Source: Monoplex corrugatus (Eukaryota; Mollusca; Gastropoda; Littorinimorpha; Ranellidae). Taken from it: a DNA stretch of 64,000 nucleotides. This document shows positions 22,925 through 35,300 of the stretch, piece by piece (position 1 is the stretch's first letter; the number at the start of each line of letters is the position of its first letter). The DNA is taken from positions 34,649,667 through 34,713,666 of the forward strand of contig JAPXFY010000026.1 of NCBI GenBank assembly GCA_030674185.1, written 5' to 3'. The notes under the pieces are model-generated. The model saw nothing but the letters and a program-made list of their open reading frames with translations, was not told the origin of the DNA and made no database searches. The translations under genes and the position numbers were made by a program.

Positions 22925-25900
22925 CCTCCAAACGGAGATCAGTATTCTCCAAACTCTGACGGATGTTTACCCTTGAAACTGTGACAGTTCATTACCCTCC
23001 AAACTGTGACAATTCATTACCCTCCAAACTGTGACAGTTCATTACCCTCCAAACTGTGACAGATTCATTACCCTCCAAACTGTGACAGTTCATTACCCTC
23101 CAAACTGTGACAGTTCATACCCCTCCAAACTGTGACAATCATTACCCTCCAAACTGTGACAGATCATACCCTCCAAACTGTGACAGATCATTACCCTCCA
23201 AACTGTGACAGATCATACCCTCCAAACTGTGACAGATCATACCCTCCAAACTGTGAATTCATATCTCCAAACTGATGACAGATCATACCCTCCAAACTGA
23301 CACACAACCACACCAACGTGACACATCATCACCACATCCAAAACTGTGACAGATCATCACCCTCGCAAAATGTGAGAAGATATCACCCTCCAAACTGTGA
23401 CAGTCAATAACAGAACTGGAACAAGTTGATCCCTCCAAAATGGACAGTAATCATACTCAAACGTAAGATTATTACTCCAAACTGTGACAGATCATACCCT
23501 CAAACTGTGCATCTACCCTCCAAACTGTGACAATCATTACCCTCCAAACTGTGATCAGTTATCCCTCTCAAACTTGTGCATGTTCATCACTCAAACTGTG
23601 ACATCATCTCCAACTGACTCATCCCCTCCATTGACTCTACCCTCTCAATACTTGACAGTCATACCCTCCAAACTGTGACAGTTCATACCCTCCAAACTGT
23701 GCATTCATTCCCTCCAAACTTACATCTACCCTCCAAACTTGAAACATTACCCTCCAAACTGGAAGTTCATACCCTCCAAACTGTGATAGTTCATACCCTC
23801 CAAACTGTGACAGATCATTACCCTCCAAACTGTGACAGATCATTACCCTCCAAACTGTGACAGTTCATTACCCTCCAAACTGTGACAGTTCATTACCCTC
23901 CAAACTGTGACAGTCATACCTCCAAACTGTGACAGTTTACCCCCAAACTGTGACATTCATACCCTCCAAACTGTGACAGTTCATACCCTCCAAACTGGGA
24001 TACACTGTGACAGTTCATACCCTCCAAACTGTGACAGTTCATTACCCTCCAAACTGTGACAGTTCATACCCTCCAAACTGTGACAGATCATACCCTCCAA
24101 ACTGTGACAGATCATACCCTCCAAACTGTGACAGATCATACCCTCCAAACTGTGACAGATCATTACCCTCCAAACTGTGACAGTTCATACCCTCCAAACT
24201 GTGACAGATCATCACCTCCAAACTGTGACAGTCATTACCCTCCAAACTGTGACAGTCATTCACCTCCAAACTGTGACAGTCATTACCCTCCAAACTGTGA
24301 CAGATCATACCCTCCAAACTGTGACAGATCATACCCTCCAAACTGTGACAGATCATTACCCTCCAAACTGTGACAGATCATTACCTCCAAACTGTGACAG
24401 TCATCACCCTCCAAACTGTGACAGTCATCACCCTCCAAACTGTGACAGATCATACCCTCCAAACTGTGACAGATCATTACCCTCCAAACTGTGACAGTCA
24501 TCTACCCTCCAAACTGTGACAGATCATACCCTCCAAACTGTGACAGTTCATTACCCTCCAAACTGTGACAGATCATCACCCTCCAAACTGTGACAGTTCA
24601 TACCCTCCAAACTGTGACAGATCATACCCTCCAAACTGTGACAGATCATTACCCTCCAAACTGTGACAGTTCATACCCTCCAAACTGTGACAGATCATAC
24701 CCTCCAAACTGTGACAGATCATACCCTCCAAACTGTGACAGTTCATTACCCTCCAAACTGTGACAGTTCATACCCCTCCAAACTGTGACAGATCATTACC
24801 CTCCAAACTGTGACAGATCATACCCCTCCAAACTGTGACAGTTACCTCAACTGTGACGTTATCCCAAACTGTGACACATCCCCTCCAAACTGTGACAGAT
24901 CATACCCTCCAAACTGTGACAGTTCATTACCTCCAAACTGTGACAGATCATTACCCTCCAAACTGTGACAGATCATCACCCTCCAAACTGTGACAGATCA
25001 TTACCCTCCAAACTGTGACAGTCATCACCTCCAAACTGTGACAGTTCATCACCCTCCAAACTGTGACAGATCATTACCCTCCAAACTGTGACAGATCATC
25101 ACCCCCAAACTGTGACAGATCATACCCTCCAAACTGTGACAGTTCATTACCCTCCAAACTGTGACAGTCATTACCCTCCAAACTGTGACAGATCATTACC
25201 CTCCAAACTGTGACAGTTCATCACCCTCCAAACTGTGACAGATCATTACCCTCCAAACTGTAAGAGATCATCACCCTCCAAACTGTGACAGATCATCACC
25301 CTCCAAACTGTGACAGATCATAACCCTCCAAACTGTGACAGATCATTACCCTCCAAACTGTGACAGATCATTACCCTCGAAACTGTGACAGATCATTACC
25401 CTCCAAACTGTGACAGATCATCATCCTCCAAACTGTGACAGATCATACCCCTCCAAACTGTGACAGATCATTACCCTCCAAACTGTGACAGATCATCACC
25501 CTCCAAACTGTGACAGATCATTACCCTCCAAACTGTGACAGATCATTACCCTCCAAACTGTGACAGATCATTACCCTCCAAACTGTGACAGATCATCACC
25601 CTCCAAACTGTGACAGATCATTACCCTCCAAACTGTGACAGATCATCACCCTCCAAACTGTGACAGATCGTTACCCTCCAAACTGTAAGAGATCATTACC
25701 CTCCAAACTGTGACAGATCATTACCCTCCAAACTGTGACAGATCATAACCCTCCAAACTGTGACAGATCATTACCCTCCAAACTGTGACAGATCATCACC
25801 CTCCAAACTGTGACAGATCATTACCCTCCAAACTGTGACAGTTCATACCCCTCCAAACTGTGACAGTTCATCACCCTCCAAACTGTGACAGATCATTACC

Positions 25901-26815
25901 GTCCAAACTGTGACAGATCATAACCCTCCAAACTGTGACAGATCATAACCCTCCAAACTGTGACAGTTCATACCCTCCAAACTGTGACAGATCATTACCC
26001 TCCAAACTGTGACAGATCATCACCCTCCAAACTGTGACAGATCATTACCCTCCAAACTGTAAGAGATCATTACCCTCCAAACTGTAAGAGATCATTACCC
26101 TCCAAACTGTAAGAGATCATTACCCTCCAAACTGTAAGAGATCATTACCCTCCAAACTGTGACAGATCATTACCCTCCAAACTGTGACAGATCATTACCC
26201 TCCAAACTGTAAGAGATCATCACCCTCCAAACTGTGACAGATCATTGCCCTCCAAACTGTGACAGTTCATTACCCTCCAAACTGTAAGAGATCATCACCC
26301 TCCAAACTGTAAGAGATCATCACCCTCCAAACTGTAAGAGATCATCACCCTCCAAACTGTAAGAGATCATCACCCTCCAAACTGTAAGAGATCATCACCC
26401 TCCAAACTGTAAGAGATCATCACCCTCCAAACTGTAAGAGATCATCACCCTCCAAACTGTAGAGATCATCACCCTCCAAACTGTAAGAGATCATCACCCT
26501 CCAAACTGTAAGAGATCATCACCCTCCAAACTGTAAGAGATCATCACCCTCCAAACTGTAAGAGATCATCACCCTCCAAACTGTAAGAGATCATCACCCT
26601 CCAAACTGTGACAGATCATAACCCTCCAAACACTGAGAGATAACTGTCCTTAAACAATGAGACATCTCTATCCTCCATACGGTGAAAGATTGCTATTCTC
26701 CAAACGGATATCACTACCCTCCAGACAGTGAGAGATCATTACCCTCCAATCAATGAGAGATCACTATCCTCCAGTAAGAGATAAATATCCCCCAAACAGT
26801 GAGAGAGCTCTTTAT
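22925..26815. repeat. 25-bp satellite array, about 150 units
   Basis: Unit TCATTACCCTCCAAACTG + TGACAGA (25 bp; 24-bp forms lack one T). The first part mixes GTTCAT and GATCAT variants. About 23240-23960 is badly eroded by small deletions. From about 26040 a GTAAGAGATCATC variant takes over and is almost uniform to 26600. Both ends decay gradually. Open frames here are repeat artefacts. Confidence 0.97.
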
Positions 26816-27150
26816 CCCAAACATTGTTCAGTGAAACGAGAGAGCGGATAAGATAGAACTTTATTTCCAAGGATTTGATAGGCAAGAAATATGCATGTTC
26901 TTAAAGAATGTAGACATTGCCCCACAGGGGGATGATACTAACTCGATCGACCAAAATCTCAAAAGAGGTGGAAGGAAGGAGCGGAGAAATACAGAGTTTT
27001 GACCTTGATTGACTTTGCTGTAAATGAGAATGAAACCTTTTGTATAACGGGAAAGACGCTTTGAATCATAGTGAAAATAAGATTGTTTTCTTCTTCTTCT
27101 TCTTCCACATGAAAGCTTCGTGAACTTCGTTGACCATAACTTAGCAGGGA
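26816..27150. other. No recognisable gene
   Basis: Unique sequence between the satellite and a GA array. Confidence 0.5.
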
Positions 27151-27151
27151 G

Positions 27152-27153
<2 letters not shown>

Positions 27154-27233
<80 letters not shown>

Positions 27234-27288
27234 AGAGAAAAAAAAAAAAAGAGAGAGAGAGAGAGAGAAAAAAAAAAAAAGAGAGAGA

Positions 27289-27321
<33 letters not shown>

Positions 27322-27325
27322 GACG
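27154..27325. repeat. (GA)n / poly-A microsatellite
   Basis: GA runs broken by two A-rich segments near 27239-27250 and 27269-27280. Confidence 0.95.
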
Positions 27326-27596
27326 GTTTCAAGGTTTCATTAGTCGGCAATTGATCTGTCTGGCCCCGTTGAATGGCGAAAGGAAGCGGACAGATAAAAA
27401 GGTCGATCATCGTAATAAGAACAGAGTTAAAAAGCAGAAGGTGGAGTTGAAAGTGGAAACACATGAGTACTGACAGTAAACTAACCACCTTGGTTGGTTT
27501 TAGGGGGCTGGTTTAAGAAGTACTCCGTAAACGAACTGCCCCATTCCCTAGCTTTGTAGACTATAGCTATATTTTCAAGTGTGTTTACTTTTTTTT

Positions 27597-27735
27597 TTAA
27601 CCCTTTGACTCCTGCAGCCTGCCCAACAGCATCCTTCTTTGTTAACCATGCTGGAAGAGCTGGTGGATAGGGTGAGGGAGTCAAAGGGTTAAGTTTTTGC
27701 AATTGGTAGATAGGGTGCAGGTGGCAAAGGGTTAA
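27597..27735. repeat. TTAA-bounded palindromic repeat, copy 1
   Basis: TTAACCCTTTGACTCC at 27597-27612 and its exact complement GGAGTCAAAGGGTTAA at 27677-27692. A weaker inverted unit ends GGCAAAGGGTTAA at 27735. The TTAA plus CCC ends are what piggyBac-type MITEs show. Confidence 0.75.
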
Positions 27736-27936
27736 AGAAAGGAAATGCTATTTAGATTCTGTATCAGTCGGCGAAGATTTGTTGGCTATTCACGGATGGA
27801 GGAGATGGATAATTTTTACTTTGTCATTGTTTTGGAGAATTTGCTCAAATATGTTGAAATGTTTTTAGGACTTCTTCTTTGGTTTTGGACATATCCCACT
27901 GAGAAATCCTTATTTTGTATTTTTGAATGGGTCAGT

Positions 27937-28130
27937 ACATAATCCTCGTGAATCTGTTTGGTCCCCGTACCCTTTAGCCTACAGTCTGAAATTCCCATCA
28001 CTGTTATTCTCCATTTTTTCATGAAGTCAATGATTTCTGGTTCCTTGTCTCTGATTCCACACACATTCCAAGTGCTTGTTCTTTCTCGTAGTCCTTTTCC
28101 ATTTCCAGTTCGTTTTCCGTTATGATCCAT
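27937..28130 (-). pseudogene. RTE endonuclease N-terminus (inverted fragment)
   Basis: On the minus strand from the ATG at 28130 about 64 codons are open: MDHNGKRTGNGKG, TSTWNVCGIRDKEPEIIDFM, KKWRITVMGISDCRLKGTG, TKQIHEDYV. TWNV.GI is the first APE-endonuclease motif (usually TWNVRG; here Cys replaces Arg). It stops at the left TSD. Confidence 0.85.
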
Positions 28131-28217
28131 TTCTTTCTCCTTTTACTTTCTCGAGCAATGAGTAATCCACCGCCGGCTTGCTAGGCCCGTCGCAGCTTCA
28201 CAAAAAAAAAGAAAAAA

Positions 28218-28956
28218 AAAAGAAGAGGAACTCCAGGAGCACACGAACAACCTGAACACACAATGTGAGAACTTCGGCATGAAAATCAGTATCAGCAAAA
28301 CCGAGACACTGAAAGTCAGTAGAACACCTGGCCGCCTCAACATCAACATCGAGGGGACAGCACTGAAACAAGTCAACGAGTTCAAGTATCTTGGAAGTAT
28401 CTTCACAGAAGATGGACGTCTCAACAGAGAGATCGAGACAAGAGTTCAAAAGGCCAACAGCGTCAGCTACCAGCTTGCCCCACTCCTAAGACACCCCAAC
28501 ATCCCCATCGAGACCAAAGCCAAACTCATCGAGTCCATATTTAGACCAACCTTGACCTACCAGTGTCAGACATGGACCCTTACCAAAAGTCTTGAAAGAA
28601 AGATCACCACCTGCGAGATGAGATGTCTAAGGAGAGCAGTCAACAAAACCAGACATGATAAGATCAAGAACATCAAGATCAGAGAAATGATTGGAACAAC
28701 ACCAATTCTCCACTACATCCAACAGCAGAGAACCAGGTGGTTCGGGCACCTGACACGCATGGCACCTCACCAGCTTGCCAGTAAAGCTTACAACACAAAG
28801 GTGTCAGGGTACAAGGCAAGGGGTAGACCGAGGAAGACCTGGATCAAGGGTGTGAAAGAAACACTGAAGACCCACAACATCCCACTCAACCAGGCCTTCA
28901 AACTTGCCGCAGACAGAAAGCTCTTTCTCCCCTCGACGCCCAAGATGGTATAAGAG
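28218..28956 (+). pseudogene. RTE reverse transcriptase C-terminal fragment
   Basis: An open frame of at least 224 codons runs to a stop at 28954-28956 and can be read upstream from about 28218 (EELQEHTNNLNTQCENFG). It holds the RTE post-motif-C and thumb region: ISKTETL, VNEFKYLGSIFTEDGRLNRE, RPTLTYQCQTWTLTKSLERK, LRRAVNKTRHDKIKNIKIRE, RTRWFGHLTRM, ARGRPRKTWIKGVKETL. The catalytic motifs A to C are absent, so it cannot act alone. The frame is intact, suggesting a fairly young insertion or an internally deleted source. Confidence 0.88.
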
Positions 28957-28985
28957 GACGGATAAAGTAAGTAGAATGGGTCAGT

Positions 28986-29826
28986 GTTTGAAATCATATT
29001 TACACGAAAATGTACATAAAGGAGTTGGTAGGTGTTGTCCGTATTGGGCACTTTAACTTCATGACTGTTATTGGGATTTGTCTTTGTGACTGTAAAGTGA
29101 GTCATGCCAAACCAAGCCTAATTCTTCAATGACGAGTCATGGTACTAGATTTCACCACAATTATTTGGTATAAATCTGTCACTGAATAGCCAGATATCAT
29201 GTCAAACTTTAACGTGACATTAAGATATTACTGACCTGTTCTTTAAGTAAGAAGCCAGTGTGAGACGGGACCTTGAACGATAGGAAAATTTGTTTTTGTT
29301 TGTTTGTTTTGTTTTGTTGTTGTTTTTTTGTGGTCAGTTTCCAAGAATTCTCATATTTTCATATTTCCAGTTTCCAAGTATTCTCATATTTCCATAATTC
29401 TCATATTTCCATTCTTGAATCCAGTATAGTGCAAACCAAGTCTTCACTGTTCAAAGACACGCTAGAGACATAAACGTCCTTACATACAGAGCTAGAAAAC
29501 TGTTAACACAACAGACACATGCACAGGAGAGCAAGCACACTATTACAGTCTTGTCTGAGTTTGATTTCAATCGTCATCTTTGTTACTGTCAAGACTAAAA
29601 CCAACAAGGAAAGAGGTGGAACTGTGACCTGCTGGGAGGCTGGTCGGGTCGAACAGGAAACGACAGTCCCCCATCCTGGTCTGAGCCATTCTCAATCACT
29701 CCACGACTTCCTCCCCCCACCCCACCCCCTCTCTCCCCATACTCTTTCCGCTTCATTCTCCCTCTTCAGCAGGGGTCTTGTTCAATCTCCCTTTGAAAAA
29801 AAAGATTGGTTCATATCGATCCGAGA

Positions 29827-29831
<5 letters not shown>
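28986..29831. other. No recognisable gene; small minisatellite
   Basis: At 29337-29425 short units of TTCCAAGAATTCTCATATT type repeat. A T-rich tract lies at 29285-29330. Nothing else. Confidence 0.6.
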
Positions 29832-29914
<83 letters not shown>

Positions 29915-30033
29915 CTCTGTCTGTCTCTGTCTGTCTGTCTGTCTCTGTGTGTGTGTGTGTGTGTCTCTCTCTCTCTGTGCGTCTCTTTCTCGCTCTCTGT
30001 GTGTGTGTCTCTCTCTGTCTCTGTCTCTCTCTC

Positions 30034-30105
<72 letters not shown>
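29832..30105. repeat. (GT)n and (CT)n microsatellites
   Basis: Two long GT runs separated by CTGT/CT repeats. Confidence 0.97.
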
Positions 30106-30598
<493 letters not shown>

Positions 30599-30599
<1 letters not shown>

Positions 30600-30786
30600 T
30601 TTTCTGGTTCCTGTTTGCTTGAACGCGTTCGGTTACACTTGTTTTGGATGAAGCAGCTAGAAGTTTTCTGTTGTATGTGTAGTTTGTATAACCTGTTCAA
30701 AACACTCACACGCACGCGCGCGCGCACACACACACACACACACGCACACACGCACACATGCACACGCACACGCACACGCACACACG
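30599..30786. repeat. Short dispersed repeat and CA array
   Basis: TTCTGGTTCCTGTTTGCTTG and AACGCG (about 30602-30627) recur at 63159-63184. A CG/CA microsatellite follows at 30705-30786. Confidence 0.8.
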
Positions 30787-30864
30787 AAGAAGGCGAAAAA
30801 CAGAGCGGCCAGCTTAATGATAGTGGAAAAGAAGTATTCTGAGTCTAGAGTAAATAATTGCATC

Positions 30865-31835
30865 ACAGACAGGGACTGGGAGCAACAAAAATGCAGTGGT
30901 GGTCCAAAGCCAAAGGGAAGGAAAAAAGAGACATGATCATACAGGAGTTGAAGGAAGAAGAAGATGTCAAAAGAGTGCAGAAGGCAGTCCAGCAAGGTCA
31001 ACAGGGGCAATGGACAACATGGGACAGTGCACTCCAAAGAAGTCTCAGCTGGAACGATATGTGGCACATGGCTCCTCTAAGGATAAGCTTCCTCCTCAGA
31101 TCTGTATATGACCTGCTCCCCTCGAATGCAAACTTAGTGAAATGGGGGAAAGCAGACGACCCAGCATGTCCGCTCTGTCAGAAGAAACAAACAGTGGAAC
31201 ATGTCCTAAGCTCTTGCAAAGTAGCGCTAGCCCAAGGAAGGTATACATGGAGGCACAACCAAGTTCTGAAAGTGATCACAGATGTGGTTAGCGAAAAAAC
31301 CATGACCCCAAACGCACCAATTGCTATGACAACGTTCTACAAAGCAGGAGGGAAACAGGTCTGGCCCGAAAGTGCTATGACAACCAGCACATTGCCAAAG
31401 GGTCTTCTGGATGGAGCAGTCGACTGGGAGTGTACAGCAGACCTCCCAGAATGGAGAAATTACCCAGATGTCATCAGCAAGACAGGCATGAGACCAGACA
31501 TCGCTCTCCACTCTGACTCCTCGAAACAAGTGATTCTGATAGAACTCACTGTGCCATACGAAAGCAGAATGGAAGAAGCACATATCTACAAGACCGAAAA
31601 ATACGCCGGTCTTGCCAGCACCCTGAAGAAAGCAGGTCTGCGGGTCAAAATCTTCGCCATAGAGGTCGGGGCAAGAGGGTTTGTGGGCACCTCCGCTTAT
31701 GATCTCATGAAACAACTCGCCATTTCTGGGAAGAAGAGGACTAGAGCCCTTAAAGCGATGGCAGAGGCAGCAGAAAGGAGCTCAAGCTGGATCTGGGCAA
31801 GGAGGAACGAAAAAAGTGAACTTCATAAGGATTAA
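30865..31835 (+). pseudogene. R2-like LINE ORF2 C-terminus (copy A)
   Basis: Codes for roughly the last 320 residues of the polyprotein: the CCHC knuckle (CPLCQKKQTVEHVLSSC) and the whole endonuclease region (RPDIALHS...VILIELTVP), ending at the TAA at 31833-31835. It has no RT and no natural start. Its protein sequence equals the end of copy B. Confidence 0.9.
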
Positions 31836-31852
31836 ATTCCCTACAGATGATG

Positions 31853-31925
31853 TGTGCCCCGTTAGCACATTGGTAAAACCGCGTACCGCAGTTCTGAAGC
31901 GCAGAATCGCCCAGGTTCGATCCCC
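31853..31925 (+). promoter_or_regulatory. tRNA-like segment in LINE 3' UTR (copy A)
   Basis: CCCGTTAGCACATTGGTAAA resembles a tRNA D-arm/A box, and CCCAGGTTCGATCCCCGGCG resembles a T-arm/B box. The acceptor stem pairs poorly. The same block occurs at 35612-35684, 54709-54781 and 58457-58529. Confidence 0.6.
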
Positions 31926-32108
31926 GGCGTGGGAAAATTTTAAAAATAAAAAATAAGACAACAGCAGAAGGGCATCCAGGAGTCATGACCTGGATGTGGC
32001 CCGGCCCCCCGAGAGTGTAAGGAATTCAGGGCCGAAACACTTGTCTAAAGGGGGTTACTTCTCTGAAGACCTTCTGTTGTCTAGCTCTCCCTAGAGTTTC
32101 TTTCTACC

Positions 32109-32343
32109 TGCACATGGTCAGTCCATTGACTTCCGGGAATAGTTCGGAGGACATTCGGGAAAGACCGAAGGACACTGGGAAAGACTAGATCTGCGGGCTT
32201 TGTGGGTTGGCTTCCCACCTTGCCTTTGATAACATGCCACGAGTTTTTCAAATGAAAGATGCTCCCAGGATTCACCGAAAGGGGGAGAGAATGATGAATC
32301 CATCGGCACTGACTCCATCACGACTGGAAACGCACAACGGACC
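32109..32343 (+). promoter_or_regulatory. 5' UTR of R2-like LINE, copy B
   Basis: Starts TGCACATGGTCAGTCCATTG directly after copy A's 3' end. It is matched by 54957-55191 in copy D with very few changes. An in-frame stop at 32230-32232 precedes the long ORF, and a separate short ORF lies at 32234-32347. Confidence 0.8.
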
Positions 32344-32347
32344 ATGA
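32234..32347 (+). CDS. Putative 37-codon ORF1 overlapping ORF2 (ATGA)
   Basis: ATG at 32234, stop TGA at 32345-32347. The stop overlaps the ORF2 start as ATGA, an arrangement used for stop-restart translation in some LINEs. The frame is open further upstream to a TAG at 32186. The product is basic (MPRVFQMKDAPRIHRKGERM...), with no known domain. In copy D (55082-55195) the frame and overlap are kept; of the two differences inside the ORF, one is silent and one gives Pro to Ser. With so few changes the evidence for coding is weak. It may be only an upstream ORF that controls ORF2. Confidence 0.4.
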   Translation: MPRVFQMKDAPRIHRKGERMMNPSALTPSRLETHNGP

Positions 32348-35300
32348 TTAATGACCAGTTGGAATTTCCGTGTGCGTGTGGAAGGAGATTCACCACCAAA
32401 CGCGGCATGAAGATCCACAGGACAAAAATGGGCTGTTTGAAGACACATACGAACCAGCAGCAGCGCACTGCGATAGCAGGTGAGACGTTGGATGACCAAG
32501 GCCAGGAATTAAACCATAGTGCCAAGGACATCCACGCTGACGGTTCTGATGCGGATTTTGCACAAGCTCTTAACGCCAAACGTGGAAAACTCAATTTGCC
32601 GCCTGCCGGTGCAAAAGAACAATGGGAGAAATTAGATGAGGAACTTGTCCTTAAGCTGAATGCGCTAATAGGGAACAGTACGCTGGAACACAAACTTGAC
32701 ACATACGGAGACATCATATACTCTATCTGCAGGGACACTTATGGAGTGAAGCAGCCAAAGACAAAAACGCCTCCCCAGAAATCCAGAAGACAGCAACAGA
32801 TGGAGAGCATCCGGAGGGAGAAAAGGAAGCTTAAAAAGCGAATGAAAACTGCCTCAGAATTCGAGAAGCAAGGGCTCCTGGAACTCTGGAAAGATCTGAA
32901 GGCCAAACACAATGCTCTCAGCAAAGTGGAATCAGCAAGGCGAAGAAAGAGCAAAAAGAAGAAGACTCAAGATCGTTTCTTCAAAGATCCCTTTGACTTT
33001 TCAAGAAAGCTGTTTGAACAACCCAAATCAGGGACTCTCACAGTGGGCAAGGAAACCCTAGAGCAGCATCTCAGGGAAACATATTCCGATTCTCAGCGCG
33101 AGGCACCACTTGAAATCCAGAATCTGGTTTGGCCTGCAGCGCCAGAAGGAAAATTCAATAACAAACCACCAACACTGGATGAAGTGAAGAACGTAGTAAA
33201 GAAAGCCAGAGCCAGGTCAGCACCTGGACCAAACGGAATACCATACCTGCTCTACAAGAAATGCCCAAAAGTGCTCGAGTGGCTCCACAAGATGATTCGA
33301 TCAGCATGGAGGAACCAGAAGATCAGCGACCAATGGATGAGAGCTGAAGGAGTGTACATTCCGAAGGAGCAGAACTCCAGCAGCATCAATCAGTTCAGGC
33401 CAATATCACTTCTGAACGTCGAGGGGAAAATCTTCTTCTCTGTTATGGCAGCAAGATTGACAAAATACCTGACTGAAAACAAGTATCTGGATATGTCAGT
33501 CCAAAAGGGAGGCATACCAGGAATGCCTGGATGCTTGGAACATGCCACGTTGATTTGGGATGCCATCCAAAAAGCAAGAACAGAGAAGAGAAACATTGAC
33601 GTAGTTTGGCTTGATCTGGCGAATGCATATGGATCAGTTCCACACGATATGATCCAGCTGGCTCTTGAAATGTATCACATCCCAGAAAACATCCGAACAA
33701 TGCTGAGGAAGTATTTCCAAGGGTTCTCAATGCGGTTCTCTACCAAAGAATACACCACGGACTGGATAGACCTAGAGGTGGGCATTGCAATGGGCTGTGC
33801 AATCTCTCCCATACTGTTCGTGTTGGCAATGGAAGTCATCTTGAAAGCTGCAATGAAGAGTTCAGGTCCAGTGAATCTGGGAGATGGATACCAGATGCCT
33901 CCTCTGAAAGCTTTCATGGATGACACAACAGTCTTGTCCACGGATGAGGAAGAGACACACCAAATCTTAAAGCAGCTGGATGAGCTGGTGGCCTCTTCAA
34001 GAATGAGGTTCAAACCTAAGAAATCCCGAAGTCTCTCACTGCGAAAAGGAAAAGTGGCAGATTCAGTCAAATTCATGGTAGCCAACCAAGCCATCCCCAC
34101 TGTCACAGAAGAGCCAGTAAAAAGTCTCGGAAGATGGTATGATGACTCCCTGAAAGACACACAAAGGGGATGTGAAACCAAGCAAACAGCAGAAGAAGGC
34201 CTGAAGAAAATAGATAACTGCGGACTGCCAGGCAAATACAAAGTCTGGTGTCTACAGTTCATGCTGATACCAAAGCTGCTGTGGCCACTGCTAATCTATG
34301 ACATTTGCACCAGCACAGTCGAAGCAATGGAAGCCAAAATCAACAAATACACAAGAAAATGGCTCGGTGTCCCACCTGGTCTCACTGATGTTGCATTCTA
34401 CTGTCGTCAAGCAATGCTGAAGCTACCTCTGAAATCCATAGTGGAGGAATACAAAGTTGGAAAAGCAAGACTGTTGAGCATGCTGGAGGAATCGGAAGAC
34501 AATATCGTGAGATCAGTTCATCCAAAGCTGAGAACTGGCAGAAAGTGGAAAGTCCAAGAGGCTGTAAACAATGCCAAGAGAAACCTCAGCATGAAAGAAA
34601 TAATTGGACACACGCAAACCAACAGACAGGGACTGGGAGCAACAAAAATGCAGTGGTGGTCCAAAGCCAAAGGGAAGGAAAAAAGAGACATGATCATACA
34701 GGAGTTGAAGGAAGAAGAAGATGTCAAAAGAGTGCAGAAGGCAGTCCAGCAAGGTCAACAGGGGCAATGGACAACATGGGACAGTGCACTCCAAAGAAGT
34801 CTCAGCTGGAACGATATGTGGCACATGGCTCCTCTAAGGATAAGCTTCCTCCTCAGATCTGTATATGACCTGCTCCCCTCGAATGCAAACTTAGTGAAAT
34901 GGGGGAAAGCAGACGACCCAGCATGTCCGCTCTGTCAGAAGAAACAAACAGTGGAACATGTCCTAAGCTCTTGCAAAGTAGCGCTAGCCCAAGGAAGGTA
35001 TACATGGAGGCACAACCAAGTTCTGAAAGTGATCACAGATGTGGTTAGCGAAAAAACCATGACCCCAAACGCACCAATTGCTATGACAACGTTCTACAAA
35101 GCAGGAGGGAAACAGGTCTGGCCCGAAAGTGCTATGACAACCAGCACATTGCCAAAGGGTCTTCTGGATGGAGCAGTCGACTGGGAGTGTACAGCAGACC
35201 TCCCAGAATGGAGAAATTACCCAGATGTCATCAGCAAGACAGGCATGAGACCAGACATCGCTCTCCACTCTGACTCCTCGAAACAAGTGATTCTGATAGA

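Larger units (their letters stand above)
27925..28985 (+). mobile_element. RTE-type LINE with inverted 5' end, 12-bp TSD
   Basis: GAATGGGTCAGT at 27925-27936 and 28974-28985 is the TSD. Between them, 27937 to about 28200 is the element's 5' UTR and endonuclease start on the minus strand. About 28218-28973 is the RT C-terminus and 3' end on the plus strand. About 2 kb or more of the middle is missing. The element's 5' extreme lies at the internal junction, as expected for twin priming. Confidence 0.88.

Noticed and set aside
24042..24501. Repeat proteins of about 100 codons (HSLEG and PPNCD type)
   Set aside because: Products of the 25-bp satellite on both strands, broken wherever unit length changes.
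22925..26815. CRISPR-like array
   Set aside because: Repeats are directly adjacent with no unique spacers, and the context is eukaryotic.
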